Source: Patiria pectinifera
Taxonomy: Eukaryota; Echinodermata; Asteroidea; Valvatida; Asterinidae
Assembly: GCA_029964075.1 (NCBI GenBank)
Contig: CM057129.1
Coordinates: 16,483,430 to 16,547,429, forward strand
DNA: 64,000 bases
Direction of reading: 5' to 3'
The translations under genes were made by a program, and so were the position numbers. This document shows positions 22,701 through 37,700 of the stretch, in pieces; position 1 is the first letter of the stretch; each line of letters opens with the position of its first letter. The notes beneath the pieces were generated by a model. That model searched no databases, was not told the DNA's origin, and saw only the letters and a program-made list of their open reading frames with translations.

Positions 22701-25700
22701 ATTGAACAGAAGTTGACATCGCTAAAATTAATTTTATAACACATATGTAGTCGTAAATTTAAAAATGTTCAGTACGTTGCAAATGGTAATGTTTTTTTTT
22801 CCTTTAAAAATACCCATCTATGCCCTTGATTAAAATGGCTCCAGTCAGGACACAAAATAAATGCAAAAAAATAGGATGTTGCACATGTTGTAGATCCTAC
22901 ACATAGTGTCCAGATGTGCTGTATTCTCATACAATCTTGCAGGTTTGTGAGGTCAACTTATTTAATGTATTGGTTGAAATATCTCTGGACTGCAATATTT
23001 TGGTACACACCATTATGGCACTTGGCACCGGGCTCATTCTCGCTGGGCATGGAGGCACAACTCTCCCTCATACCCGCGAGCTCCTCCACCGAGAATGTGA
23101 TCCTCAAAGTCTCTGCGCATTGGTCGACGGCAGTCAAGCACAGCTCCTTGCAAGGCAGCACGGCCCTCTCGCGGCAAGGCGGCAGGTAGAGGGCACACAT
23201 GTAGGGGCGGAAGTACGGGCTGCAAGGGTTGGCGAAGACGGGCTCCAGACCGCGGAAGACATCACCCAGCTCATTTTGGCCCAACCCGACTAGGCTAGGG
23301 ACGTAGGTTGATGAGTAGCCGATGCCAACAGTGCAGGCAGGAATTCGAATCTCCTCACAGGCTTAAATAATAACAAACATAATAAATGTGGAATGTGGAG
23401 GTAACATTATAGAATGGGGGAGTGTGGGCTTGTGATTAGGATTTGTGACTCATGGTGAGAGGATCTGGGGTTCCAATCCAGCTGCTGGCCATATGTTGTG
23501 TCCTTGGCAATCCACTTCACCCCCAATTGCCTCTCTCGTAACAGGAGTAAAAATGGGTGCCGGCATTAGCTGGGGAGTAACCTGTGATGGACTAGCATCC
23601 TGTCAAAGGGGAATAGAAATATTCTCTGCTCAGAGTGGTGGCTATATTATACAAATATTGACTGCTCCATTGCAAGTGCATTGTAACACAAGCCTTCTGA
23701 CAGAATTGTTTTTCCCCTAGGCACAGTCAAAGAAAAATGGAATCCTCCATCAATCACCAAGGAAGTCTAGTTTTACTTTACCACGTGTAAAAGCCTCAAC
23801 CACCGATTCTAATTCTTTCTTCTTTTTTTTTTTTTTGAGAGAGAGAGAGATTCGGATTAATTGATCCAACTTCCAATTTATAGGTTCTTCCAGTACATTA
23901 CAATATTTACTGAAAATTTACCATCACTTGTCCTGCTCCATCCCTTCACAAAATGTATGAATCCAACTCTGTAGCATGTGAGAATAATATGTACAATGCG
24001 CAAACCCATATTTTTTTTTTTACTTACGAGGTTGCTCTGATGGGTTAGCCAGTGGCCCCTGAGTGATGTCCCCAATGACTATGGTCTGGGCAGAGTCCGG
24101 GCCTTGACCAAGGCAAGTGTAGACACCAGCATCCGTGGAATCCGCAAAGTCTTTAATGACCAGCTCTGTTACACTGTCTGATGTGTTCACACCAAAGTGG
24201 CGACTAAATGGATTTCTTACAATGTCTGAAAGACAAGAGCATTAAAAGCCTCGGTTAAAAAAATATGTAAGGATGTAGGCTACATGCACTTAAGTGATAC
24301 CATAGCAATTTAATGGAAAACACCCCAGACAATTTAGATATCAAGCAAAAATCAGTTCAAAGAGCCAGTCCCTGTTTACGTACTTAAAGTTGTAACCCAA
24401 ACAGCCTTGTAGTCTATTAGATGTAGGCCATTTAAAAGTGCACCTTTAATGTGATGTCAAATGATATGTGATTATGTCATCATGACGTTTATCTCTAGCA
24501 CACCCCTGTCTAGGGACACACCTGGGCCCAATTTCACGGCGCTGCTAAGCACACATTTTTCTGCTAACAGAGCCTCCGTCTATTTCATGGAGACGGTAAG
24601 CATATAATAGCACATCCAAAGGCATGCTTACTTCAGAGGAAAAATTTGCTTAACTAAGTGACAAAACAATAGAAATCTCCATGCACGCGCGACCGTTAGC
24701 ACATCCACGCCGTGAAATAGTGCTTAAGGTTAGCACATTTTTCTGCTATGCTGAGCACAATTTTTCTGCTAACCGTTAAGCAGTACCCAGGTATCGACCC
24801 AATCGAACATGTACTTCTGTAGACATGGGCCTTTTAATAATTCACCTTAAATGTGATGTCACATGACATGAGGTGACGTCATCATGACGTCATCTCAAAT
24901 TTCATCTATCACACAACCTTGTCTAGGTATATACCAAGATTCAGCCCAATCAGACATGCACTTCTGTAGATGTAGGACTTTGAAAAAGCACTTTTAACAT
25001 GCTGTCACATGACACATGACAAGATCATGATGACATCAATTTTATTTGGCACACATCTACAGTAGTTGGTTCATGACTGTGCCAAGTTTAACGTCAATGG
25101 GGTGAGAAACAAACATGTAAAAATGCTATGGACTAAAACAAATTCGGGGGGGGGGGATTTCTTGTTGGGATACACCCAATAGAATGATTTTCCGAAGCCT
25201 ACCTCTGGGCACCACTGCACCATACAAGTCCAGCCAGATGGGTTGAAATGGCGGGCTAGACTGGGAAGTGCACGAAACTGATGCATACACTGAACCGGCG
25301 ATATTTATGGTGCTCACTTCACCAATCACAATCTCATCTGCTGGCAGGGAGAGAAGAGAATGAGGATTGATAATAAAAACTTTAAAAAAAAACTAAATGC
25401 AAATCGAAACAAAATACTTGAAATACAAATTGTGAATACAGCAAAGAGATGATGCTGAACAATCATCATCATCATCACCAAGTTGGCCACAGCCCCACTC
25501 CCTCCGATCCGCCATAAGGGTGGCAAGCTCGCCGCCCGTCTCCACACCAGTGTCTTTCTTCAGCATCCCCACATAGGACATAGCTTGTTGAATAATGAAA
25601 AATAACAATGAATGTGAAGCCATTCAGCTGACTGTTTCGTGGACTATTTGTGTGGCATCCGGCTTAATAAGCAACCCAGCTTGGATGTCTCCCAACACCT

Positions 25701-28700
25701 CCATTTTCCCGCGCTGATGATAGGAATGTGTGCTTCTTGGCAATGACTGGCTCAAATGTGTAATGCAAGATGCTGGAACAATGAAACTGTCTTTCATCTG
25801 AGCACACGGTTGCTTAAATTGAAGAACGGATGGCAATTTTCTGCATTCCAGTCATAGCAGCCCTAAAACAGGTACAGTGAGCACCGAAAGCTTGGTTCTA
25901 GAAATCCCATCAGCAATGGCTATTTCACTTTTGCCAGTTCACGTTGTTAAAATGAAATTAAAAGAAAAATGTTGCAGCACCTCAGCTCCTTCAGTTGTTT
26001 TTTTATTGAAGGCAACAAACATGGGCCAAGTTGATGCATTTTCATTTGGGATTATTTCACTTACTAGATTGCTCTGATGGTTCTGCGACAGAGGGCAATG
26101 TGGTAGGGTTAGCCAGTGGCCCCTGAGTGATGTCCCCAATGACTATGGTCTGGGCAGAGTCCGGGCCTTGACCAAGGCAAGTGTAGACACCAGCATCGGT
26201 GGAATCCTTGAAATCGCTAATGACCAGCCCTGTTACACCATCTGATGATCTCACAGCAAGGATGCGACTAGATGGATTTGTTGGAATGTCTGAAAGATAA
26301 CAAAATTAAGAGACTGAGTAAAAAAAGGAGCACAAGGATGTAACTGCACTAAAGCCATACTTAATTGAAGGACATTTTCAGGGATTACCTTAATTTTTTT
26401 TGGACAAACATTTAATAATTTCTCTTCATTCTGAGGCCTACCTTCGGCTATGGGCACCACTGCGCCATACAAGTCAAGCCAGATGGGCTGAAATGGTGGG
26501 CTGGATTTGGAGATACACGCAACTGATGTATAAATTGAACCGATGATGTCCACAGTAACCACTTCACTAATCTCAATCTCATCTGCTGGCAGGTAGAAAA
26601 GAGAATGAGGAATCAAAATGAAAACGTTGAAACGGTCTTAGCTGCAAATCAAAACAAAATATTTGAAATCCTCATTGTTAATATTGCAAAAGACACGATG
26701 CTCTGTAACAATGGAAATGTAAGAATGTGACTTGAAAAAGTAAACCAAGTGCCGTTAAGCTGTCTGTTTTAACAGAACGTATGGCCGTGCAATGTCCAGC
26801 AAAAGTAATCTTGCCTGGCTGTCGATCACCCCAATTCTCCTGCACACTCTACTGATCATATAAATGTGGTGTCTTGGCAATGGCTAGCTTCGACGTGAAA
26901 TGCAAAATGATAGAACATTACTTTCGATCCAAGCCCACACTTGCTACATTGGATGAACCCAGGAATTTACTGTCTTCAGTCAGTACAGCTCTACAGGTTT
27001 TTACTAGCATTAAACGGCAAAAAAATTGTGTCAACTTGATGCATATTTATTTTTACTTAATAACTTACGAGGTTGCTTTGAGAGTTCTGTAGTGTTAACC
27101 TGGGGACCGAGAGTGATGTCCCCAATGACTACGGTCTGGGCAGAGTCTGGGCCTTGACCAAGGCAAGTGTAGACACCAGCATCGGTGGAATCCTTGAAAT
27201 CTCTAATGATCAGCCCTGTTACACCGTCTGAAGTGTTCACAGCAAAGTGGCGACTAAATGGATTCGCTGAAACGTCTGAGAGATAACATTAATCTTAACA
27301 TTAACCTTTGTACAAAAAGGGGATGAATCAAAGCATATAAAATCATGCGAAAGCAATGCCTCTATTATTCGACACATTTTCACACACCACTTTTATGAAG
27401 AAAAAAAAACCATTGGACATCGCATTTCACTGATCAGAATCAGCCCAACTTGGAGAAGAGATGGTTTTCAACTACGTACTGATTACAAATCAATGGTGTA
27501 TGACGGTTGGGATGCTAGCAATAAGGTATCAATGGAAAGCTGATACACCACCCTTTAAGATAAAACCCCATTGGACACTTCAAGTCCACAATTTTGAAGC
27601 ACTGACCCATATATGAGCTCCGTGCATGAAGGAAAGAGGGCGCCCTTTTACCAAGCAACGACGTCCCATGGGCGGGACATTTAGCTGGTTGACGCGCACC
27701 GTTCCTTGTACTTTTGTGTGACCATTGATCTCCATTAGCTAATCTTACTAATGGAGTTCAATATGTGTGTCGCATGTACACAGGGGATTTATACTATGTA
27801 CAACCAGTCGTATGGCCGCGCGTCGCGGCAAAATTGCAGTCAGGCAAGATGGCGTCGTTCGGTCACCCCCAACTGTACTCTGTTTGCCGGTGAGGGGGGT
27901 ACTTGTGAACGGAGCAGATAGGGGGATTGTTTTGCTAGGATTCACCCTGAAGAATAACTATTATTTCTGAGGCCTACCGCTTGACACCACTGCGCCATAG
28001 ATGTCCAGCCAGATGGGTTGAAATGGCGGGGTGGATGTGGAAGTACACGCAACTGATGCATAAACTGAACCCCCGATATCCAAAGTGGCCAGGTCACCAA
28101 TCACAATCTCATCTTCTGGGAGGGAGAAAAGAGAATGAGGAATCAAAATGAAAATGTAGAAACAGAATTAACTGCAAATCAAAATAGTTGAAATCCAAAT
28201 GGTTAATATTACACAAGACAGGATGCTGAGTAACAATGGCAATAATCAGAATGTGAACTGGAAAAAGTAAACAAAGTGCCATTAAACTGTCTTTTTCACG
28301 GAACGTCTGCGCAATGTCCAGTTAAAGCAACTTGCCTGGCTGTCTCAAATTGCCCCAATTCTCCTGCACGCTCTACTGATGATAAATTGTGTGTTTTGGC
28401 AATGGTTAGTTCCAGTACGAAATCCAAGATGACAGAAAAATAAGTCCAGTTTTCTTATCAGAGCACATGCTGGCTTCATTGCATGAACCTAGGAATTTAC
28501 TGCCTTCCAGTCATTACAGCTCTACAGGTTTTTACTAGCATTAAAAGGACACTGTGTCCTGAACGAAATACTGTAAATCGGAAAGAACATTAAGTAAGAT
28601 ACAAAACATCGGCACAATTATCCTTTAAAAACTGGGCGTTTTTGTTATATTCTTGTGTTGTGCGTGCAAGAATGACTTTCGGGGTCCACTTTTGCGACCC

Positions 28701-31700
28701 CTAAAAGTCAGGCTGTTCATGCTAGTTGTGATTCCAGCCATAAAGTGTTTGCCTTTTGCAGACGTGTAAGAAACCACATATGTGCGATGGTGCTGTGTGC
28801 AATTTATGTGACATACCCAAAGTGTATTGTACATTGACAGGAAAAACGTATGCGTACTCCGTCGTGTTTGATGTAAACAACCAGGGTTTTTCGTCTTTTC
28901 TCGAGAACGGTAAGGTTGGTTTTCTTTCAACCAGATGTTTGAAATAGGATAAGCAAACAATTAAAAACATGAACATTTGGTTGATTTCAGGACGCATGTG
29001 CCCCTTTCAAAAAGCAACACAATTATTGGCAATGTCCAGCAAAAGTAACCTTGCCTGGCAGTCTCCCATATTGCCATAATTCTCCCGCACGTTCTACTGA
29101 TGATATAAATGTGTGTGTCTTGGCAATGGCTAGCCGCAATGTGAAATGCATGATGATAGAACAGTGTGTTATTTTCTATCTGAGCACACGCTTGCTTCAT
29201 TGGATGAACCTGGGAATTTTCTGCCTTCCAGTCATAGCAGCTCTGCAAATTTTTTACTAGCATTAAAAGGCAACAAAATTGTGCCAATTTGATGCCTTTT
29301 TATTTTTGCTTAACTTACGAGGTTTCTTTGACGGATCTGTAAGATTAACCTGGGGACCCAGAGTGATGTCCCCAATGACAATGGTCTGGGCAGAGTCTGG
29401 GCCTTGACCAAGGCAAGTGTAGACACCAGCATCGGTGGAATCCTTGAAATCTCTAATGATCAGCCCTGTTACACCGTCTGAAGTGTTCACAGCAAAGTGG
29501 CGACCAAATGGATTCGCTGAAACGTCTGAAAGATAACAGCATTAAAAGTCTTTATAAAAAAAGGAATGAAAGGATACAATGCCAATGCAATGCCTCTATT
29601 ATTCCACATGTTTTCAACTTTTATGAAAAAAACAAAACTAGTGCTTGTGCATTGTTTGGACATCACAGTTCACTGATCAGAATCAGCCCAACTTGTTGGT
29701 CAGTCCTCCATGACTTCTGGGTTGCTATTAATGGAAAGCTGATACATCACCCTTTAAGATAAAACCCCATTGAACAGTATACAAATATAACATGGTTAGA
29801 GGGTGGACAGTCGATATTCGCTCCCCGAGGTATTGGAAGTTGACAAACTAGTTCCCGAGGCGAAGCCGAGGGAACTAGTTTGTCAACTTCCAATACCGAG
29901 GGGAGCTAATATCGACTGTCCACCCGAAATAAACCATGTTATATTTGTTTTACTATACCTCATACATATTCAGTTGCCGAATTTTGTTTTATTATTATGC
30001 ACCTAAAACAAAATTCGGGGAAACTTGTACAGCTCACCACAAAATTCAACTTCAATTACTAGTTCGGTTCGTTTGCAATATAATACAGTTACAGTTGTAA
30101 ATACAAATGTTTGCAATGTGTACAACTTTCTTTTGTACAGGAGACATCTTTACACGGTCTATAAATTTTCTCCAGTACGGCATCGTTGAGCTCTGGAAAT
30201 TAACATTTACGCGAACCATGCAACCATGCATCTCTCCTGGGCGATGTTCGCGCGTGCGTACTGCACCCGTGCGACAGTTCCTCGATTGCTCTGTAAAGCG
30301 CATGCGTAGTAGACTGTCGCACGGGTAACCCATGCGACAGTCTACTACGCATGCGTATTTACAATGTGCGTGAATCCTCGCGCGCGCGTTTGGTAAACAG
30401 CAAGAATAACATCTGGCACGTGATGGTGAATTGACCAGTGAACGTTCGGCTCTCGATCATGAATATGTATGAGGTATAGTAATTAAGGCCATAACTTTGA
30501 AGTACTGACCCATATAGGGGCATTTTTCTGTTTGGATTCACCCTGAAGAATCACTATTAATTCTGAGGCCTACCTCTGGGCACCACTGCGCCATAGATGT
30601 CCAGCCAGATGGGTTGAAATGGTGGGATGGATGTGGAAGTACACCCAACTGATGTCATCATGAAACCACCGATATCCAAGGTGGTCACCTCACCAATCAC
30701 AATCTCACCTTCTGGCAGGGAGAAAAGAGAATGAGGAATCAAAATGAAAATGTAGAAACAGAATTAACTGCAAATCAAAATAGTTGAAATCCAAATGGTT
30801 AATATTGGAAAAGAAAGGATGCCGAGTAACAACGGAAATATAAGAATGTGAACTGGAAAAAGTAAACAAAGTGGCATTAAACTGTCTTTTTCACGGAACA
30901 TCTGCGCAATGTCCAGCTAAAGCAACCTTGCCTGGCTGTCTCAAATTGCACCAATTCTCCTGCACACTTTACTGATGATATAACTGTATGTGTCTTTGCA
31001 ATGGCTACATGTAGCTCAAATACGAAATCTAAGATGACAAAAAAATAAGTTAACTTTTTGATCAGAGCACACGCTGGCTTCATTGCATGAACCTAGGAAG
31101 TTACTGCCTTGCAGTCACTACAGCTCTACAGTTTTTACTTGCATTAAAAGGCAACAAAATTGTGCCAATTTGATGCCCTTTTTATTTTTGCCTAACTTAC
31201 GAGGTTGCTTTACGGGTTCTGTAGTGTTAACCTGGGGACCGAGAGTGATATCCCCAATGACTATGGTCTGGGCAGAGTCCGGACCTTGACCAAGGCAAGT
31301 GTAGACACCAGCATCGGTGGAATCCTTGAAATCTCTAATGACCAGCGCTGTTACACTGTCAGAAGTGTTCCCAGCAAAGTGGCGACCAAATGGATTTGCT
31401 GAAACGTCTGAAAGATAACAACATTAAAAGTCTTTGTAAAAAAGGGGATTGAAAGTGTACAATGCCATGCCAAAGCAATGCCTCTATTATTCCACACATT
31501 TTCACACACCATTTTTATGAAAATAAAACAGGGGTTGTGCGTTGTTTGAACATTGCATTTCACTGATCAGAATCAGCCCAACGTGGACAAGAGATTGTTT
31601 TGAACTACGCACTGATTACAAATCAATGTTGTACAACTGTTGGGATGCTAGCAATAAGGTTTCAATGGAAAACCGATAATTCATCCTTTGAGATAAACCC

Positions 31701-34700
31701 CCATTGGACAGTTCAAGTCCACAATTTTGAAGTACTGACCCATATATGAGCTCCGTGCATGAAGGAAAGAGGGCGCCCTTTTACCAAGCAACGACGTCCC
31801 ATGGGCAGGACATTTAGCTGGTTGACGCGCACCGTTCCTTGTACTTTTGTGTGACCATTGATCTCCATTAGCTAATCTTACTAATGGAGTTCAATATGTG
31901 TGTCGCATGTACACAGGGGATTTATACTATGTACAACCAGTCGTACGGCCGCGCGTCGCGGCAAAATTGCAGTCAGGTAAGATGGCATCGTTCGGTCACC
32001 CCCAACTGTACTCTGTTTGCCGGTGAGGGGGGTACTTGTGAACGGAGCGGATAGGGGGATTGTTTTGCTAGGATTCACCCTGAAGAATAACTATTATTTC
32101 TGAGGCCTACCGCTTGACACCACTGCGCCATAGATGTCCAGCCAGATGGGTTGAAATGGCGGGGTAGATGTGGAAGTACACGCAACTGATGCATAAACTG
32201 AACCCCCGATATCCAAAGTGGTCAGGTCACCAATCACAATCTCATCTTCTGGGAGGGAGAAAAGAGAATGAGGAATCAAAATGAAAATGTAGAAACAGAA
32301 TTAACTGCAAATCAAAATAGTTGAAATCCAAATGGTTAATATTGGAAAAGAAAGGATGCCGAGTAACAACGGAAATATAAGAATGTGAACTGGAAAAAGT
32401 AAACAAAGTGGCATTAAACTGTCTTTTTCACGGAATATCTGCGCAATGTCCAGCTAAAGCAACCTTGCCTGGCTGTCTCAAATTGCCCCAATTCTCCTGC
32501 ACACTTTACTGATGATATAACTGTATGTGTCTTTGCAATGGCTACGTGTAGCTCAAATATGAAATCTAAGATGACAGGAAAATAAGTTATAACTTTTTGA
32601 TCAGAGCACACGCTGGCTTCATTGCATGAACCTAGGAAGTTACTGCCTTGCAGTCACTACAGCTCTACAGTTTTTACTTGCATTAAAAGGCAACAAAATT
32701 GTGCCAATTTGATGCCCTTTTTATTTTTGCCTAACTTACGAGGTTGCTTTACGGGTTCTGTAGTGTTAACCTGGGGACCGAGAGTGATATCCCCAATGAC
32801 TATGGTCTGGGCAGAGTCCGGACCTTGACCAAGGCAAGTGTAGACACCAGCATCGGTGGAATCCTTGAAATCTCTAATGACCAGCGCTGTTACACCGTCA
32901 GAAGTGTTCCCAGCAAAGTGGCGACCAAATGGATTCGCTGAAATGTCTGAAAGATAACAACATTAAAAGTCTTTGTGAAAAAGGGGATTGAAAGTGTACA
33001 ATGCCATGCCAAAGCAATGCCTCTATTATTCCACACATTTTCACACACCATTTTTATGAAAATAAAACAGGGGTTGTGCGTTGTTTGAACATTGCATTTC
33101 ACTGATCAGAATCAGCCCAACTTGGACAAGAGATTGTTTTGAACTACGCACTGATTACAAATCAATGTTGTACGACTGTTGGGATGCTAGCAATAAGGTT
33201 TCAATGGAAAACCGATAATTCATCCTTTGAGATAAACCCCATTGGACAGTTCAAGTCCACAATTTTGAAGTACTGACCCATATATGAGCTCCGTGCATGA
33301 AGGAAAGAGGGCGCCCTTTTACCAAGCAACGACGTCCCATGGGCAGGACATTTAGCTGGTTGACGCGCACCGTTCCTTGTACTTTTGTGTGACCATTGAT
33401 CTCCATTAGCTAATCTTACTAATGGAGTTCAATATGTGTGTCGCATGTACACAGGGGATTTATACTATGTACAACCAGTCGTACGGCCGCGCGTCGCGGC
33501 AAAATTGCAGTCAGGTAAGATGGCATCGTTCGGTCACCCCCAACTGTACTCTGTTTGCCGGTGAGGGGGGTACTTGTGAACGGAGCGGATAGGGGGATTG
33601 TTTTGCTAGGATTCACCCTGAAGAATAACTATTATTTCTGAGGCCTACCGCTTGACACCACTGCGCCATAGATGTCCAGCCAGATGGGTTGAAATGGCGG
33701 GGTAGATGTGGAAGTACACGCAACTGATGCATAAACTGAACCCCCGATATCCAAAGTGGTCAGGTCACCAATCACAATCTCATCTTCTGGGAGGGAGAAA
33801 AGAGAATGAGGAATCAAAATGAAAATGTAGAAACAGAATTAACTGCAAATCAAAATAGTTGAAATCCAAATGGTTAATATTGGAAAAGAAAGGATGCCGA
33901 GTAACAACGGAAATATAAGAATGTGAACTGGAAAAAGTAAACAAAGTGGCATTAAACTGTCTTTTTCACGGAACATCTGCGCAATGTCCAGCTAAAGCAA
34001 CCTTGCCTGGCTGTCTCAAATTGCACCAATTCTCCTGCACACTTTACTGATGATATAACTGTATGTGTCTTTGCAATGGCTACATGTAGCTCAAATACGA
34101 AATCTAAGATGACAAAAAAATAAGTTAACTTTTTGATCAGAGCACACGCTGGCTTCATTGCATGAACCTAGGAAGTTACTGCCTTGCAGTCACTACAGCT
34201 CTACAGTTTTTACTTGCATTAAAAGGCAACAAAATTGTGCCAATTTGATGCCCTTTTTATTTTTGCCTAACTTACGAGGTTGCTTTACGGGTTCTGTAGT
34301 GTTAACCTGGGGACCGAGAGTGATATCCCCAATGACTATGGTCTGGGCAGAGTCCGGACCTTGACCAAGGCAAGTGTAGACACCAGCATCGGTGGAATCC
34401 TTGAAATCTCTAATGACCAGCGCTGTTACACTGTCAGAAGTGTTCCCAGCAAAGTGGCGACCAAATGGATTTGCTGAAACGTCTGAAAGATAACAACATT
34501 AAAAGTCTTTGTAAAAAAGGGGATTGAAAGTGTACAATGCCATGCCAAAGCAATGCCTCTATTATTCCACACATTTTCACACACCATTTTTATGAAAATA
34601 AAACAGGGGTTGTGCGTTGTTTGAACATTGCATTTCACTGATCAGAATCAGCCCAACGTGGACAAGAGATTGTTTTGAACTACGCACTGATTACAAATCA

Positions 34701-37700
34701 ATGTTGTACAACTGTTGGGATGCTAGCAATAAGGTTTCAATGGAAAACCGATAATTCATCCTTTGAGATAAACCCCCATTGGACAGTTCAAGTCCACAAT
34801 TTTGAAGTACTGACCCATATATGAGCTCCGTGCATGAAGGAAAGAGGGCGCCCTTTTACCAAGCAACGACGTCCCATGGGCAGGACATTTAGCTGGTTGA
34901 CGCGCACCGTTCCTTGTACTTTTGTGTGACCATTGATCTCCATTAGCTTATCTTACTAATGGAGTTCAATATGTGTGTCGCATGTACACAGGGGATTTAT
35001 ACTATGTACAACCAGTCGTACGGCCGCGCGTCGCGGCAAAATTGCAGTCAGGTAAGATGGCATCGTTCGGTCACCCCCAACTGTACTCTGTTTGCCGGTG
35101 AGGGGGGTACTTGTGAACGGAGCGGATAGGGGGATTGTTTTGCTAGGATTCACCCTGAAGAATAACTATTATTTCTGAGGCCTACCGCTTGACACCACTG
35201 CGCCATAGATGTCCAGCCAGATGGGTTGAAATGGCGGGGTAGATGTGGAAGTACACGCAACTGATGCATAAACTGAACCCCCGATATCCAAAGTGGTCAG
35301 GTCACCAATCACAATCTCATCTTCTGGGAGGGAGAAAAGAGAATGAGGAATCAAAATGAAAATATAGAAACAGAATTAACTGCAAATCAAAATAGTTGAA
35401 ATCCAAATGGTTAATATTACAAAAGAGACGATGTTGAGTAACAATGGCAATAATCAGAATGTGAACTGGAAAAAGTAAACAAAGTGCAATTAAACTGTCT
35501 TTTTCACGGAACGTCTGCGCAATGTCCAGTTAAAGCAACTTGCCTGGCTGTCTCAAATTGCACCAATTCTCCTGCACGCTCTACTGATGATAAATTGGGT
35601 GTTTGGCAATGGTTAGTTCCAATACGAAATCCAAGATGATAGAAAAATAAGTTCAGTTTTTTTTATCAGAGCACACGCTTGCTTCATTGCATGAAACTAG
35701 GAATTTACTGCCTTCCAGTCATTACAGCTCTACAGGTTTTTACTAGCATTAAAAGGACACTGCGTCCTGAACAAAATGCTGTAAATTGGAAAGAACATTA
35801 GTAAGATATAAAACATCGACACAACTATCCTTTAAAAACTGGGCGTTTTTGTTATATTCTTGTATTGTGCGTGCAAGAATGACTTTCGGGGTCCACTCTT
35901 GGCGACCCCAATAAGTTGGGCTGTTCATGCTAGTTGTGATTCCAGCCATAAACTGTTTGCCTTTTGCAGACGTGTAAGAAACCACATATGTGCAATGGTG
36001 CTGTGTGCAATTTATGTGACATACCCAATGTGTATTGTACATTGACAGGAAAAACGTATGCGTACTCCGTCGTGTTTGATGTAAACAACCAGGGTTTTTC
36101 GTCTTTTCTCGAGAACGGTAAGGTTGGTTTTCTTTCAACCAGATGTTTGAAATAGGATAAGCAAACAATTGAAAACATGAAAATTTGGTTGATTTCAGGA
36201 CGCATGTGCCCCTTTCAAAAAGCAACACAATTATTTGCAACCTTGCCTGGCTGTCTCCCATATTGCCATAATTCTCCCGCACGTTCTACTGATGATATAA
36301 ATGTGTGTGTCTTGGCAATGGCTAGCCGCAATGTGAAATGCATGATGATAGAACAGTGTGTTATTTTCTATCTGAGCTCAGGCTTGCTTTATTGGATGAA
36401 GCTAGGGGATGTCCTACCTTTTATCAGTCATACAGAAGTTTAATAGCATCAATAAAAGGCAACAAAATTGTGCCAATTTGATGCATTTCTATTTTTGCTT
36501 AACTTACTGGGTTGCTTCGACGGATCTGTAAGATTAACCTGGGGACCGAGAGTGATGTCCCCAATGACTATGGTCTGGGCAGAGTCTGGGCCTTGACCAA
36601 GGCAAGTGTAGACACCAGCATCGGTGGAATCCTTGAAATCTCTAATGATCAGCCCTGTTGCACTGTCTGAAGTGTTCACAGCAAAGTGGCGAATAAATGG
36701 ATTCGCTGAAACGTCTGAAAGATAACAGCATTAAAAGTCTTTGTGAAAAAGGGAATGAAAGGATACAATGCCAATGCAATGCCTCTATTATTCCACGTTT
36801 TCAACTTTGATGAAAAAAACGAAACTAGTGCTTGTGCATTGTTTGGACATCACAGTTCACTGATCAGAATCAGCCCAACTTGTTGGTCAGTCCTCCATGA
36901 CTTCTGCGTGGCTATTAATGGAAAGCTGATACACCACCCTTTAAGATAAAACCCCATTGAACAGTTAAGGCCATAACTTTGAAGTACTGACCCATATAGG
37001 GAGATTGTTCTGTTTGGATTCACCCTGAAGAATCACTGTTAATTCTGAGGCCTACCTCTGGGCACCACTGCGCCATAGATGTCCAGCCAGATGGGTTGAA
37101 ATGGTGGGATGGATGTGGAAGTACACCCAACTGATGTCATCATGAAACCACCGATATCCAAGGTGGTCACCTCACCAATCACAATCTCACCTTCTGGCAG
37201 GGAGAAAAGAGAATGAGGAATCAAAATGAAAATGTAGAAACAGAATTAACTGCAAATCAAAATAGTTGAAATCCAAATGGTTAATATTGGAAAAGAAAGG
37301 ATGCCGAGTAACAACGGAAATATAAGAATGTGAACTGGAAAAAGTAAACAAAGTGGCATTAAACTGTCTTTTTCACGGAACATCTGCGCAATGTCCAGCT
37401 AAAGCAATCTTGCCTGGCTGTCTCTAATTACCTTAATTCGCCTGCACACTTTACTGATGATATAACTGTATGTGTCTTTGTAATGGCTACATTGTAGCTC
37501 AAATACGAAATCTAAGATGACAAAAAAATAAGTTAACTTTTTGATCAGAGCACACGCTGGCTTCATTGCATGAACCTAGGAAGTTACTGCCTTGCAGTCA
37601 CTACAGCTCTACAGTTTTTACTTGCATTAAAAAAGGCAACCAAATTGTGCCAATTTGATGCCCTTTTTATTTTTGCCTAACTTACGAGGTTGCTTTACGG

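Larger units (their letters stand above)
30800..35400. repeat. Triplicated ~1,537-bp unit (IgH, IgI, IgJ)
   Basis: Whole exon-intron units repeat at 1,536-1,539 bp, e.g. second-half exons ending 31407, 32946 and 34482. Exons are identical or nearly so, and introns differ at few sites. H and J share variants that I lacks (e.g. GACAAAAAAATAAGTTAAC against GACAGGAAAATAAGTTATAAC), pointing to a two-step duplication or conversion. Confidence 0.92.

Noticed and set aside
28625-28960. Minus-strand open frames within the dimer-junction intron blocks
   Set aside because: They recur in three blocks but lie in introns, have no domain and decay differently in each copy.
31083-34364. Repeated + strand open frames of 60-70 codons over the Ig exons
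   Set aside because: They are antisense shadows of the conserved Ig second-half exons. Their repetition reflects the tandem units.
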